Shown here: one piece after another, positions 1 through 11,046 of the stretch
Numbering within the stretch: the stretch's first letter is position 1
How the letters are laid out: each line of letters opens with the position of its first letter
Assembly (NCBI GenBank): GCA_036936605.1
Contig: JAUPFV010000002.1
Coordinates: 161,750,813 to 161,814,812 of the forward strand
Direction of reading: 5' to 3'
Source of the DNA: Limnanthes douglasii subsp. nivea
Lineage: Eukaryota > Streptophyta > Magnoliopsida > Brassicales > Limnanthaceae
DNA length: 64,000 bases
Notes under the pieces: model-generated
Database searches by the model: none
What the model was told of the DNA's origin: nothing
What the model saw: only the letters and a program-made list of their open reading frames with translations
Program-made: the position numbers and the translations under genes

Positions 1-337
1 CTCATGATTAATTAATATAAATAGGGTTGAAAACCCTAATTGTAAGAGGGCGATTCATTTGAATAAAAAAATACTAAATTTTATACTTTTTTCTCTCTTT
101 TCTTTCTCAAACGATTATGGTGTTTGATTAGGGTTTCAACCCTATCATTTATGTTCCAATTTCTGTGTTTCTTTCTTAGTTAATGTTGGTGCATGAAACC
201 CTAGTTTCTCAGCCATTAGTGTTGGTCCCTGGTTCGTTACCTTTGGGAAAAGACTATTGTCTCTGGTAATCGTAATTGTGCATGAGTTGTCCTCTCAATT
301 TGTTTAATATTACCCATTTATTTGGCTCATTGCAGAT
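1..337 (+). promoter_or_regulatory. Promoter and leader of the element B antisense ORF
   Basis: A TATAAATAG box sits at 16-24. It is followed by a pyrimidine-rich leader and by a splice-acceptor-like tract ending TTGCAG at 335, just before the first conserved codons of the aORF. Position and sequence match the TATAAAT boxes seen upstream of the aORFs of A, C, D and E. A leader intron is possible (GTAATC near 266 as donor) but is only a suggestion from the consensus. Confidence 0.5.
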
Positions 338-925
338 GTGATGGCCTTAAGAAAGATTATAAAGAAGCAGGGAAAACCAGTTAAAGCTGCGAATACCGAA
401 TTCGAAGATCTTGCGTTTTTGAAAAGTTACTTTGACCGAGTAATGCCCAAGTTTGGGTATCTTGACGAACCTGGTCTGCTGAGATTTAGTGCTATGTATG
501 GTATTCATGACGATGTCATAATTAGGGTTCCAGAATTTGATGAGCATCCATATCAGGCGAGGGAGAACGAGACCTGCCTATATACTATGGTTTTTGACTG
601 GGGCTTACGGCTGCCATTACCGTTAGTTTCATAGGTATATGCCCCCACATAGTTAGCAGCCAATGGGTGGAGAGTTTTACTGAGCATAGTGTTAAGTGCA
701 CACCTGTTTATCTTGATTTTCTTGGCTGACTTGTTGGCCGCTGTGGATGCGATAGAATTGGCAAAGTCACCTTTTTTCTATACCCAATTGAGCGGGTGTA
801 GGAAATAGTTGAGCTTCCTACCTCGGATAAGAACTATAAGAATTATTTTGTGTTTGTATCGGAAAACTAGGAGAATGAAGATACTTTGATGAATCTACGG
901 TTGGAATATCATTGGAAAGCTAAGT
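338..925 (+). pseudogene. Element B antisense ORF (aORF), exon 1, degenerate
   Basis: This is the N-terminal part of the plant putative gypsy-type transposon protein (the family Pfam calls Transposase_28, PF04195, from memory). The first 98 codons are open. They end in a block resembling the FNWGLRFPL core of elements A, C and D (here FDWGLRLPL). After a frameshift, the block around ICPHIVSSQW at about 640-675 matches the ICPSQLTPNAW stretch of D. At 845-925 the frame reads FVFVSEN, stop, EN, matching the FVFLSGYWEN block of D, so one Trp codon has become TAG. The function of the protein is unknown. It is coded on the strand opposite to B's gag-pol. Confidence 0.65.
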
Positions 926-1001
926 CTAAAAAGAAAGATTCCTAGCATGTTGAGTTTAAAGCTTAGTGAGGAAAACTAACTTATGTATTCAATTCATGCA
1001 G
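926..1001 (+). other. Intron of element B aORF (donor mutated)
   Basis: The 3' end is a good plant acceptor: a CTAAC branch-like motif at about 976-980, a T-rich tract, then ATTCATGCAG ending at 1001. Aligning exon 1 to A and C puts the donor 10 nt after the conserved Trp codon, at 926, where the sequence is CTAAAA instead of GT. Length is 76 nt. Exon 1 breaks after the first base of a codon (phase 1) and the frame continues correctly into 1002, as in the other elements. Confidence 0.5.
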
Positions 1002-2775
1002 GTGAGGGAAAGCACCAAGAGTGGTACAAGGAGGGTCTAGCTGAGGGCGCAAAGGATCCTTTAATAAATGTAGCTAACTTAGTCAACGATACGTGGTTAC
1101 AGGAGCCGACGAGGATATTTACTCAAGTTAATTTCTTGAAAGCTGGGCTGTTACCAATTCCTGAATTCACTATTGTGAAGGACAGTAAAGTCACGATGGT
1201 GGATAGTGAAGAGTTGGCCACTACCGAACGACTTCGAGCTTTGATGAAACAAAGGTAAATGGATCGAACAACACGGGGGTGTGGCCGTAAGTGTACTAGG
1301 GTCGTAAAACAAGGGAGGCAGGGAGCTCGTTATCCTTGCAATGTCAGATCGAGAAAGAAGGTAAGCTGGGAGCTGTCAGGAATTGGGGAAGGTTAATCAG
1401 AGGATGGAAGATGCTGCTCCACCAGGAGATGGAGTCGGGAGAGACCGAACTCGACAAATTCGAGAATGAGATGACAAATCAGAGGATCAGGTGAGTCTTT
1501 TGCAAAATAAAGCACGTGTAAAACTAGATGCAGTTACTCTATCAACGATGAAAATCCAACTGGTAGTTTAAGATGACAATTATGAGGCACGAGGGAAATG
1601 TGATCTAGTGGAGAAAAATGTCGACAAGAGTCGAGGCAAAGCATCCGAGGTAATAGTTCTAGATGAAGCCCAAGTAAGAGCTCAACCAAGTAGAGATGAG
1701 GCAGATGATGAAGATGGGGGACTAAAAAAATATATCCCAGAAGAGATAGCCCAGAGAATGAAACAATTTATTAAGACGACGACAGTCCATCCGTTTGCAT
1801 CACTTGTGCAAGAGGTGGGTTCGGGGCCAGACTGTGTGAATCTGGTGAGACCGAATTTGCTACCAACAAAATAGAAAGAGACTGATAAAAAAGGGAAGAG
1901 AATAGCGGAGGAATTCCTGCCACCAGATGTCATAATGCCACCTCCATAAATGTTAATGTTTGAACAACTTAAATGGATCCCAGAGTTTTCCTTTTATGAT
2001 AACATGCCTATGAGTGAGATACTACAGAGGCAAGTGGAGCTGGCGATCGAGGTACTGTGTTAGAGAAATGGAAAATTGAGCCCATGTTCTTTGGATCAGT
2101 AAAAGGTTGACCACCGAGCTGGCTAGATTGAAGAATGTATATGGAGCAACCAAGGTAGTTGAGGATAATGAAAGTACACATCAGAAAGTGATCGTACTCC
2201 AGGGTGTCCTAACTACCTATGAAGCGACATACAAAGAGCTAACCATTGAGAATGCTGTGCTGATAGCCCAGAATAACAGGCTAATTAAAAGAAATGAGGA
2301 GGTGATGTCTTAAAACAGTATGTTGCTTGCTCAGAATGTAGCTCAAACTAAAAGAGTTGAAGATCAGTCTGATCGGTCTTAATTTGGAGAATGTGAGATT
2401 GACATCTGCGATGCAAAGTTAAAGGTAACGATGGAGAAAAAACGCAGACATCTTCTGAAGAATGTGTCAGATTTGGATGAGAGGGAGACCTAGGTAATGG
2501 AGGTTACTATGGCGATGATGGCGCAGAAACAGAAAGAGACTATAGCTGAGTTGATGTCTTTGAACCCGGGTATGAAGTTGGGCTTGTTGGGAAACTTTGC
2601 ACCTTGCAAGAAGCGGTGCCTAGATGGGGGTACATCATCTGACATGCCAGCGCAGTTGCAACATGAGCTAACTGATGTGCCCACCTCAGAAATTAAAATG
2701 TTCGCGGTGCAACTAATAGTTGAACGAGTAAAAGATGTTAAGGTTGATGACCTAAGCTTGGTATCTGATGCCTAA
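1002..2775 (+). pseudogene. Element B antisense ORF, exon 2, degenerate
   Basis: The open frame to 1258 begins EGKHQEWYKEGLAEG and corresponds to the start of exon 2 in the other aORFs. Later pieces (2107-2313, 2497-2775) are charged, heptad-like segments as expected for the C-terminal coiled coil. The last piece contains SLNPGMKLGLLGNF, which aligns loosely with the HEKFPKRNLGDLW block near the C terminus of the element C protein. The reading is broken by many stops (for example after codon MKQR at 1258). A 78-bp noncoding stretch separates the last stop from the element A target site. Confidence 0.55.
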
Positions 2776-2848
2776 AGCATTGCATGTTTGAAAAGTCTTT
2801 GAATCTACTTTGTTTTTTTGTGAATTTTTTGTAATCATAATTGAAATC

Positions 2849-2853
2849 ATATC
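2849..2853. repeat. Target-site duplication of element A, left copy (ATATC)
   Basis: The five bases just before the TGATGAG start of the 5' LTR are identical to 13245-13249, just after the 3' LTR. Confidence 0.93.
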
Positions 2854-3177
2854 TGATGAGTTCGGTTTTTCTCACCACTCACTGTAGAAACCGGACAGGG
2901 GCAATTCAGACAAAAACCACCCACTGCTAATTACCAACATGCATAATAAACTAATGGGTCTTGAATTCGACCCGGGTTCATGAGTTTGACCCGAAAACCC
3001 ATGAGGCCCATAATTAAGGGTATAAATACCCAACCACTTTCATTAATGAGGGTAATGAACATTTAATACAACCAGGCAGCTCAAATCTCTCACTACAAAC
3101 CACTTAAACATTAAATACCCTTAAAACATCACAAAATACCTGACCAAACTACCCTTAGACCAAAATAATCCACACCA
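2854..3177 (+). repeat. Element A 5' LTR (324 bp)
   Basis: Begins TGATGAG and ends CCACACCA. It carries a TATAAATA box at 3021-3028, which would drive the genomic transcript. Compared with the 3' LTR it lacks 52 bp of U3 (after the ACCACCCACT motif) and has about 7 substitutions and one 1-bp gap. The PBS follows after the spacer AAT. Confidence 0.93.
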
Positions 3178-3180
3178 AAT

Positions 3181-3198
3181 TGGCGACCACAGTGGGAG
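3181..3198 (+). other. Element A primer binding site (tRNA-Arg-like)
   Basis: TGGCGACCACAGTGGGAG starts three bases after the LTR. TGG pairs with a tRNA CCA end. The sequence is the same as in element C and resembles the tRNA-Arg sites used by Tat and Ogre elements. The tRNA identity is from memory, not from a search. Confidence 0.8.
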
Positions 3199-3249
3199 GA
3201 GAAGGTTCTTGAATCAAGCATTCGAAACCATCAAGAAAAACCAGTTCGG

Positions 3250-4803
3250 ATGAATCCAGACGAGTAGGAAGTACCACAAGCTTCGGGAGAAGTGGTGGGA
3301 GAAAACGTTGAATATACGATCGCGGAGTGAGATAGACTAAAAATTGAGATAGACGCCTTGAGGGCTGCTAAGAGGGCAGAGATGGGTGTGAAAGAGAAGT
3401 CAAAAGTGTCAACAGTTCATCATACTGACAATCCAAGAGAGCATAAGCCATCAAAAACTCATATGAGCACTAAAAAGACTCATACTAGTTCAAAGAAGTC
3501 TCACCGGTCTAAACCGGTGGAGAGCTCAGATTCAGACTTAAAATCTTCTAGTAGCTCCTCAAGTGAAGACAAAGTCGAAGAATCCCTGTCATCCAGCAGT
3601 GATGAAGGCCGTTCTAAGAAGAAACATAAGTTGGTTAAAAAATACTCAAGAAAAAGGGACATGCATGGAAGGTTGAAGAGGCATCTGGGTAAAGGATCGT
3701 CTCATAGTCACATCCATAGTCGGAGGCACGTAGACCGATTACTAATGGATCCTTTTGCCTTTCATAATGAGCAAGGTATCTTTGAAACTCCCAACGAAGA
3801 TACTGTGTTCAGTCGAGGCCAGAATTGGAGACAATCTCCATTGTCCTCCAAGATACTGTCCGAAAACCTTCCTAAAAGGTTTGACAGTACAAAGATGGAA
3901 AAATATGATGGTAGTAAAGACCCAGATAACCATCTAGAGCAATTCAAAAAATTTATGATGAACTTTGATGATGATGATAAGCTTCTCTGTCGAGCGTTCT
4001 CCCAGTCGTTTACGGGGAGTGCTCTGAAGTGGTACAATAGTTTGCCACAAGGCTGCATCAGAAATTTCGACACTTTTTGGGTGGCTTTTCGAAGATAGTT
4101 CGTTGGAAGTAAAGAAGTGAAGGGCAATGGGGACACTATTATCCATTATGCCCAAGAACCAAATGAATCTTTTAAGGAGTACATAAGTCGCTTTGTGAGC
4201 ACCAAAAATGGACTAGCTGATTGCTTTGAACAAATAACAATAGCTTCTCTAAGGCAGGGTTTGAACCCTGGCAATTTGGCTGATTCTGTAACCAGGAAAA
4301 AGACCATGACGTGGGGAGGTTTGCTGAATCAGGTCGGCAAACAGATAAATGTAGATGAAACAAAGAAATCCAGGGTGCACCGGCAGGTGAGATCTGCTCC
4401 AACTGCACCAAATCAAAACCAGAATCAGTCCGGGTATAAGGCCAAGGAAGCCGGACACGGTCAAAACAGGGCCAAGGAAGCCGGACACGGTCAAAACAGG
4501 GCCAAGGCTCAATCCCACCCAGTTGTACCAGCTCAAAGCCAGCAATCTAGAAATAAGCGAGGACCTTGGGTTCAACCGGAGTGGTTTTCTGAACTAAAAG
4601 AAAATGTAGTTACCATTTATGATAAAACGAAAGATGAAGTACATTTCAGAAAGCCGGCTGCATTACAATCACCCATGAAAAGTCAAAATAACAGCTTTTG
4701 TCAGTATCATCGTGATACTTGCCATACCACTGAAGATTGCATCATGTTGAAACAAGAAGTACATAATTTAATTGAGAGAGGGAAGTTGGGGGCATATGTT
4801 TAA
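3250..4803 (+). pseudogene. Element A gag, degenerate
   Basis: This is the capsid precursor that packages the RNA. It starts at the ATG at 3250 (an MNP start) and breaks after a few codons. Open frames then run 3358-4098 and 4117-4803. The N-terminal third is rich in Ser, Lys and acidic residues. The retrotransposon gag core follows, with KYDGSKDPDNHLEQF, ALKWYNSLPQGCI and a downstream FVGSK block cut off by a TAG at about 4096. A Gln-rich linker holds a perfect 30-bp tandem duplication at 4441-4500. The C-terminal zinc-knuckle-like region reads CQYHRDTCHTTEDC. The end at 4801-4803 is probably a lost Lys codon (AAA in element C), because gag and protease are continuous in the family. Confidence 0.88.
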
Positions 4804-4977
4804 AGAAGAAGTGGCAATAGGCATGATAATGTTCATCGTGCTGGCCCAAACAATACAGGGACATCGGCTCCGGATGGGGTTATGGTAATAATTGAAAGGT
4901 TTGACGTAGAATCAGAGTACTCGGATCCTGATCCAACCTGAAACAAGGTAGGTGTTATCACAGAGCGTTGCAAGACG

Positions 4978-5646
4978 ATGTCCGGACTCATCGGCTTTTT
5001 TGAGTCACTTAAAATATTTGGGGGAGACACCATGATTGCACCAACTGCTTCTTCGAGAAAGAGGCATATACATAATTTAGCCACCCAATTGGAAGGAGGC
5101 ATGACTTCCTATCAATCACAAATTCCTTTTCCCTTTATTGTTTTTGACGAAGATGACTTGAGAGACATAGCTGGTCCCCATGAAGATGCTGTTGTAATAG
5201 GAGCATCCATTGGAGGCAATGACATAAGGCGAATTTTGGTGGACACTGGCAGTTCGACTAATATCCTCTTTTTGACTTCTTATAAACAGATGAAGAATCC
5301 AACAGTGATTCAACGTTCGAACAGGTCAATAGTGGGTTTCACTGGAAGCTCAACTGACGTAATTGGGGAATTTGAAGAAGAAGTTTTTCCGAGCAAGGGC
5401 CCTTTTAAGAAGATAGTCCGAATATTTTTTGTTGTTGTAGATTGTCCTACGTGTTACAATGCCATTTTGGGGAGGTCTTGGCTCTCCAGGATTCATGTTG
5501 TGGCTTCAACAGTCCACCAATGTCTGAAATACGCTGTGCAAGGACAAGTAGGAGTTGTCCGAAGTAGTCAGAAGGTAGCAAGGGAGTGTTATGCAACAAC
5601 ACTGGCCCCTCGAACTTTGGGGGCATTTCGGATCAGTGAGGATTAA
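4978..5646 (+). pseudogene. Element A aspartic protease domain
   Basis: The 222-codon open frame contains the conserved FFESLKIFGGD block, SRKRH, a pepsin-like active site RRILVDTGSSTNILF, IVGFTGSS and NAILGRSWLSR, ending with a conserved RECYATTLAP motif. It is the processing protease of the gag-pol precursor. The active-site Asp-Thr-Gly is intact. It ends in TAA (5644-5646) followed by CAATTT, at the same alignment position as the stop in D, H and C. It is called a pseudogene only because the polyprotein around it is broken. Confidence 0.9.
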
Positions 5647-6728
5647 CAATTTGAGGGGCCCTCTGGGGAGAGGGTGAAATTGATGACCCCAGAGAGACCC
5701 CTGGTGTTTTAATACCTATTGAACAAGTTGAAACTCACTCTCTGGCAGAAGAAAGAAGTGTCAAGATTGGATCCAAAATGACATCAGAGTTAAAGGGTAA
5801 AGTGTTAGCCTTTTTGAAAAACCATCAACATGTTTTCGCTTGGTGCAATGCTGATGTAACCGGAGTACCAGCAGACATTATATCACACAAATTATCCATC
5901 CGTAGGGATATATCACCAATTGTACAAAAGAGGAGAGTTTTTTCTAAAGAAAAGGCTGATGTCATAGTTCAAGAGGTTGACCGACTTACTAAAATGGGAC
6001 ACATAAATGAATCTCAATATCCTTTATGGACAGCCAATCCGGTGCTAGTAAAGAAGAAAAATTGAAAGTGGCGTATGTGCATTGATTTTACAGATCTCAA
6101 TAGGGCTTGCCCAAAAGACTTATATCCTATCCCTCGAATTGATCAGTTGGTGGACTCCACATTTGGGAACAAGCTACTGTCCTTTATGGATGCTTTCTCC
6201 GGGTATAATCAAATTCAAGTAGATCCAAAAGGATCAAGAACATACTACATTTGTTACTGGTATGGGCCTCCATTGTTACAAAGTGATGCCATTTGGGTTA
6301 AAGAATGCTGGGGCTACTTATCAGAGATTAGTAAATAAGGCTTTGCTAATCAGATTGGAAGAAACATGGAAGTCTACATTAATGACATGATGGTAAAGAG
6401 TGTGGACGAAGAGCTACACTTAGCAGATTTCCAAGAAACCTTTGCCAACTTGGTAAAGGTAAATTTAAAATTAAATCCTGAGAAGTGTGTGTTCGGGCTA
6501 CAGTCCGGAAAGTTCTTGGGGTATGTGATAAGTGAGAAAGGGATACAGCCTGATCCGGACCAGTTTAGTGCTTTATTGCAGATGGAGCCTCCTCGGAATA
6601 TTAAAGAAGTGCAAAGATTAACAGGGAGGTTAGCTGCTCTAAACCGTTTTATCTCAAGGTCTTCGGATATGTGTGCTTTGTTTTTTCAAACTTTGAAAGG
6701 TGCAAAAGAGTTTAATTGGTCTCCCTAG
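5647..6728 (+). pseudogene. Element A reverse transcriptase, catalytically dead
   Basis: Behind the protease stop the frame shifts by one base near 5665 and then reads into the RT. Landmarks are HVFAWCNADVTGVP, KRRVF, MGHINESQYPLW, CIDFTDLNRACPKD, IDQLVDST and FMDAFSGYNQIQ. A stop at 6063-6065 and a frameshift near 6230 (after VDPKG) interrupt it. The catalytic YIDD motif reads YIND ([12 protein letters not shown], from 6366), replacing one metal-binding Asp. The thumb region LTGRLAALNRFISRS follows. The family RT copies the genomic RNA into DNA; this copy should be inactive. Confidence 0.92.
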
Positions 6729-7600
6729 TGTGACCAGGCTTTTGATGAAATTAAGAAACTCTTATCCTCCCCTAAAACTTTGTTTAAACATGTTGATGGA
6801 GAGACACTCTACATATACCTGACAGTTTCCGATTGCGCCCTAAGTGTCGTGCTAGTAAGAGAGGCGGATAATTATCCTCGTCCGGTGTACTATATCAGCA
6901 AAAGCTTGATTGATGCAGAAAAAAGATATTTGAAACTTGAAAAAATAGCGCTGGCCTTAGTAATTGCTGCTAGGAAAATGAGGCCCTACTTTCAGTCTCA
7001 TTCGATTATTGTCCGGACGTCTTTTCCCTTGAAAAATGTTCTTCAAAATGCAGATGTTTGAAGCAGAATGACCAAGTGGTCAGTGGAGTTGGGGGACTAT
7101 GATATTGATTTTGCCCCTCGTACAGCAGTCAAGGCTCAGACTGTTGCTGATTTCCTAGTGGAATTTCACTCAGACAGGGACACCAAACAAGCAACAATTG
7201 AAAAAACTAAGAAAGTATGGGTTGTTCGGACTGATGGAGGGTCAAGTACCATGGGCTGTGGTGCTGGAATATGTTTAACCTCTATGTAGGGCGACAAAAT
7301 GTATCAAGCTATATGTTTCGCTTTCAGGGATTGCAATAACGAGTCCGAATATGAATCTGCTATAGCAGGCTTGAAATTAGCTCTAATTTGTGGAGTTAAA
7401 AGGGTCAGGTTGATGAGCGATTCCCAACTTCTAATCCATCATGCACAAGGCCAATCCGAGGCAAAATAGGAGAAATTAGTTAAATATTTATTTATCCTTA
7501 AAGAAATGGCGCTTAATTTCAAAAACATCACCTATGAGCACATACCCCGAACATAAAATATGTTAGCAGATTCATTGGCAACCATATCCTATTCTGAGTC
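6729..7600 (+). pseudogene. Element A dual RNase H region
   Basis: The first part (about 6780-7061) is the usual gypsy RT-linked RNase H, with VYYISKSLIDAEKRYLKLEK and RKMRPYF. After a connection domain (TKWSVELGDYDIDFAPRT), a second, archaeal-type RNase H starts at about 7215: RTDGGSSTMGCGAG, then NNESEYESAIAGLKLA, SDSQL and LADSLATI, holding its D, E, D, D metal ligands. An extra archaeal-type RNase H is a known hallmark of the plant Tat lineage. Stops occur at 7061, 7287 and 7467. Confidence 0.85.
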
Positions 7601-8933
7601 ATATCCATGGATTCATGTGCAAGAATGTTCATCCATTCAACTCAGTCAGAACAAGGAAGAAGAAAGTTTAAATATACAAGTAAATCATCCTCAAGATTGG
7701 AGATTTCCTCTTTTCAAGTACCTCTCAGATGGCATCTTGCCTCCGGAAAAGGTAGTAGCAAGAAAAGTAAAATATAAGGCTCGTGGTTTTGTCATCTTAA
7801 GAAATGTTCTTTAAAAAAAGTCCTTTAGTAGGCCTCTTTTACGATGTTTGGGGTTTGAAGAGTCCCAAATGGTTCTCTCCGAATTGCATGATGGTGAGAG
7901 ACCAGCACACTGTGGGTTCATGGCTCTAACTAGAAGGGTCTTGTTAGCTGGGTACTATTGGCCCTCCATAATGCAAGATGGCAAGGAATTGGTAACAAAG
8001 TGTTATCCATGCCAAAGATACAGTAATGAAATTCATACCCCAGCTGTCCCATTAGAGTCAATTTCTGAGCCAATACCTTTTGCTCGTTGGGGGCTATATT
8101 TGGTGGGACCTCTACCCATGGCATCTAGAGGATGCAGGACTATAATAGTTGCTATTGATTACTTCTCAAAGTGGATTGAAGTAGCCCCATTGGCAGGAAC
8201 TACTTTGAAAGCTGTGATAAAATTCATCATATCTAATATTTGCTGCAGATTTGGGGTTCCACAAAAGATAACCACAAACAATGGGCCACAGTTCGATAAC
8301 AAGGATGTGGAGAATTTCTGTGCCTCTAGAGGAATACAACACTGTTTCTCTTCTCATTTTCACCCACAAGCAAATGGTCAAGTTGAAGTAGCTAACAGAA
8401 CCATCCTGTCCGGTCTTAAAAACAATCTAGAAGGGGCTGTTGGAAAGTGGCCAAGTAATCTACAAGAAGTCCTATGGGCTTACCGGACCACTCCCGGGGC
8501 GACGACACAAGAATCCCCATTTTACTTAGTATATGGTATGGATGTAATAGTTCCCGTAGAGGCCAAACTCCCTTCATTTCGAGTCCACCATTTTTCCGAA
8601 CAAGCTAACAAATAGGCAATCAGAAGCCAGCTTGACTTGATGGAAGAAAGAAGAATCAAGGCTCACCTTAGAGCCACACTCTATCAGGGTTTGATGAGAA
8701 GCAGATTTGCTTCCAGAGTCAAAAGGAGGGATTTTCAATCAGGTGATAAGGTGTTGAGAAAAGTCTTCCTACACACCAAGGAGAAGCAGTTCGGCAAGCT
8801 AGCTCCAACATGGGAAGGACCCTATGTGGTAACTGAAAAGCTCAAACCTGGGACATACAGGCTCAAAGATACAGATGGAAGAATTTTAAATCACCCCTGG
8901 AACATTGAACACCTTCGGTTGTATTTAGAATAA
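7601..8933 (+). pseudogene. Element A integrase, two catalytic Asp lost
   Basis: The zinc-binding part has ELHDGERPAHCGF and CYPCQRYSNEIH. In the catalytic core, the first Asp of the family motif RWGVDFVGPLP is Tyr here (RWGLYLVGPLP), and the second, in TTDNGPQFD, is Asn (TTNNGPQFD); the Glu in NGQVEVANRTI remains. The C-terminal part has the chromodomain-less GPYVV and NHPWNIEHLRLYLE ending. The domain normally joins element DNA to the target. A stop at 7812-7814 and another at 8613-8615 also break the frame. Confidence 0.92.
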
Positions 8934-9377
8934 AGACTATGTAAATATTTACGTGTTTAAAATCCATGTAAATATTTGGGGGCATACTCTTTCCTATCCT
9001 GGTGGCGCGGGGAGGTTTTAATGAGGTGTCTAGGTTTTTTAATAAAGTTCGATGCCTTCTTGAAAAATTCGAAGTGGTCTGACTATTAAATCAGATTAAA
9101 TCAGTGGAGTGATGACCATTTAAACACTTGTCAATAGAGAATTTGAACACTCTCACTTTAAAATATTCAAAGGCCATTTAAATATGAGCCATCAAAATTG
9201 GAAAACTATAAAACATTATAAGAGTTGTGTAAAATGAAACTGCCCGGCAAATACCGGGGAATGATATTAAATATGTAAAATGCCTTGGCCATCCAAGGAC
9301 TTTAGAGTTTCAAAGATAAGGTTTGTCCGGACAAGGGTCAGACACGGTTACAAAATTGCCTTGGCCATCCAAGGACT
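8934..9377. repeat. Element A spacer between convergent genes, with duplicated hairpin
   Basis: This noncoding stretch lies between the integrase stop and the end of the antisense ORF. The palindromic 16-mer CCTTGGCCATCCAAGG occurs twice, at 9283-9298 and 9359-9374, 76 bp apart. Element C has the equivalent CCTTGGAAGGCCAAGG twice, 82 bp apart, in the same place. Six-base stems with four-base loops could form in either transcript, so a role in 3' end formation is possible but unproven. Confidence 0.7.
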
Positions 9378-10966
9378 TTAGTCACAAAAATTAAAGAAAA
9401 ATATGGTTAAAACTTTAAGGCTGAGCTTTCTTGGTGGCCCAACCTCACTTGGTTTCTTCTTGGGGTTTTCGATCTCCTCATCTGGACTCTCTCCAGTCCT
9501 TTCATCTTCATCAGTGGTATCATCCCAACCGCTGGAGTAGCCGTGCTTGTCACCATCAACCATGGTGTGGTGAGGGAGGTCTTCATATTCCACGAATCGC
9601 CATAAATCTCCCAGCGTCCTCTTCGGAAATTTCTCATGCAAGAGCAAGACCATGTCCGATTTGACTTCGGCATACCTTTCCTCTTGGGAGTCTATCACCT
9701 TGTTGGTGTATACATCAATCCTGGCTTGGATTGTCTTTTCTTGTTTCTTTACCAAGTCGTCTTTTTCTTGCTTGGCCTTAGACACGACATCCTCAAGTGA
9801 AATTTTATCGCTAGTCAGGGTCTGAATGATGTTGTCTTTGGCCTTCACCTCTTATTTTGAAGTAGAAAGATTCTTCTCCAAGTCAGAAAATTTGGATTGA
9901 AGTTCTTTCACAACCCCCTTCGAAGTGGCCAGCTTAGTGGCCAAGTCCTCCTTCCCCTTCTTCAGCTTCTCATTTTCTCTCTTTAATGCCTCAAGACTCT
10001 GGTTGGCAGTAAGGAGTTCGTTAGACAAACTCTCCTTGTCAGAATTGAGTGTGTTAATGATGGCTGACTGGTTTCGCACTCGCTTCTCCATGTTGAGCAC
10101 CGGTTGAATATTGCTCAACAAGGAGTGGGTCACCATATCCTTCTCTCTTGAAACAGAAAAAGATTTACCATTGAAAGTGACTATGTTCGAAGAGCTTGGG
10201 GGGAGGTAAGGGCCAGCAAAGTCATCTTTCTCAAGGTCTCCGAAGTAAAGGCCAATCCCTTGAAGGCCATTAATGTCTACCCCATCAATGTTGATGTCCC
10301 CTCCGGCGCCCTCTCTAGTATGAAAGTCCCCTCCAGCGCCCTATCCGGTGTGAAAGTCACTTGGGATTTCCTTTGCTTGAGTTGGGTGTGTTGGGTCGAC
10401 CAGAGGAAGAGACTCCGAAGGCCGAAGAACAATTTCATCTCCCTTTGAGGTTTTCTTCTTCTTAACCTCCCTATCTCCAACTTCTGCTCCCCGTTTTCGA
10501 TCTTTCCTGGGAGCTTTTGGGGGCTTTGGAGATCCAACTGCCACTTTCGTACTCTCATTTTCTACCCCTTGTAGCAAAGCAGCATCAATCCTTCCTTGGT
10601 CCTGCTCCTCCTGGTTTGCTGGGATAGCTTCCTCAACATCACCTGGATTAACCTCAGCCACATCTTGCTAAGCCTTGCCTTTCTTGCCCTTTATTTTTCT
10701 TGGGACTTTAGCTCTGCCCGACAAGGCTAGATTTCCATCCTTTGCATTTGTCTTCTGAAGCATCACCCCCGGAGGGGGTGGAGTGGTGAATTCCTCCCAA
10801 GACAAGTCTCTCCGGCAGGTTGTATTCCAGAGATGAGATCTTACCAAGTTACCTCCGGTGAAACAATTGTGGAAGTGATTTCCCCATTTCTCAGTAGTCC
10901 AAGCATTTAGCTTGGCACAAGTAGTCTGCCCCTCCTTTAAGTAGTCATTGAACTCCTTCAGAAGCA
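9378..10966 (-). pseudogene. Element A antisense ORF (aORF), exon 2, degenerate
   Basis: This is coded opposite to gag-pol. It begins at the acceptor with LLKEFNDYLKEGQ, continues through TTEKWGN and SHLWNTT, a TPPPPGV turn and a basic KKKK/RDRKRGAE stretch (likely nuclear localisation). A long charged coiled coil follows (about 10136-9680), then EKFPKRTLGDLWRFVEYEDLP and an acidic tail. It aligns end to end with element C exon 2. Breaks include a TAA at 9849-9851 and frameshifts around 10140-10340 and 10668. The role of the protein is not known. Confidence 0.85.
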
Positions 10967-11046
10967 CTTTCAAAAAACAAAAGAAGAGAAATTAAATAAA
11001 CAAACTTATTATAAGAAAAGACACAAAGATGTAATGAAATGTATAC
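10967..11046 (-). other. Intron of element A aORF (80 nt)
   Basis: On the minus strand the donor is ACAG|GTATAC (intron starts at 11046) and the acceptor is TTTTTTGAAAG|TGCTTC (intron ends at 10967), with a T-rich 3' half. Joining gives a phase-1 junction and an uninterrupted frame (WKS-T-V-LLKEF). The position is identical to that in element C, judged by the conserved Trp codon 10 nt before the donor. Confidence 0.8.

Noticed and set aside
1..337. A host gene 5' UTR with intron
   Set aside because: The following exon matches the Tat aORF family, and TATA and leader match the aORF promoters of the other elements.
10260..10448. Plus-strand 62-codon frame
   Set aside because: Shadow of the element A aORF on the minus strand; no homology.
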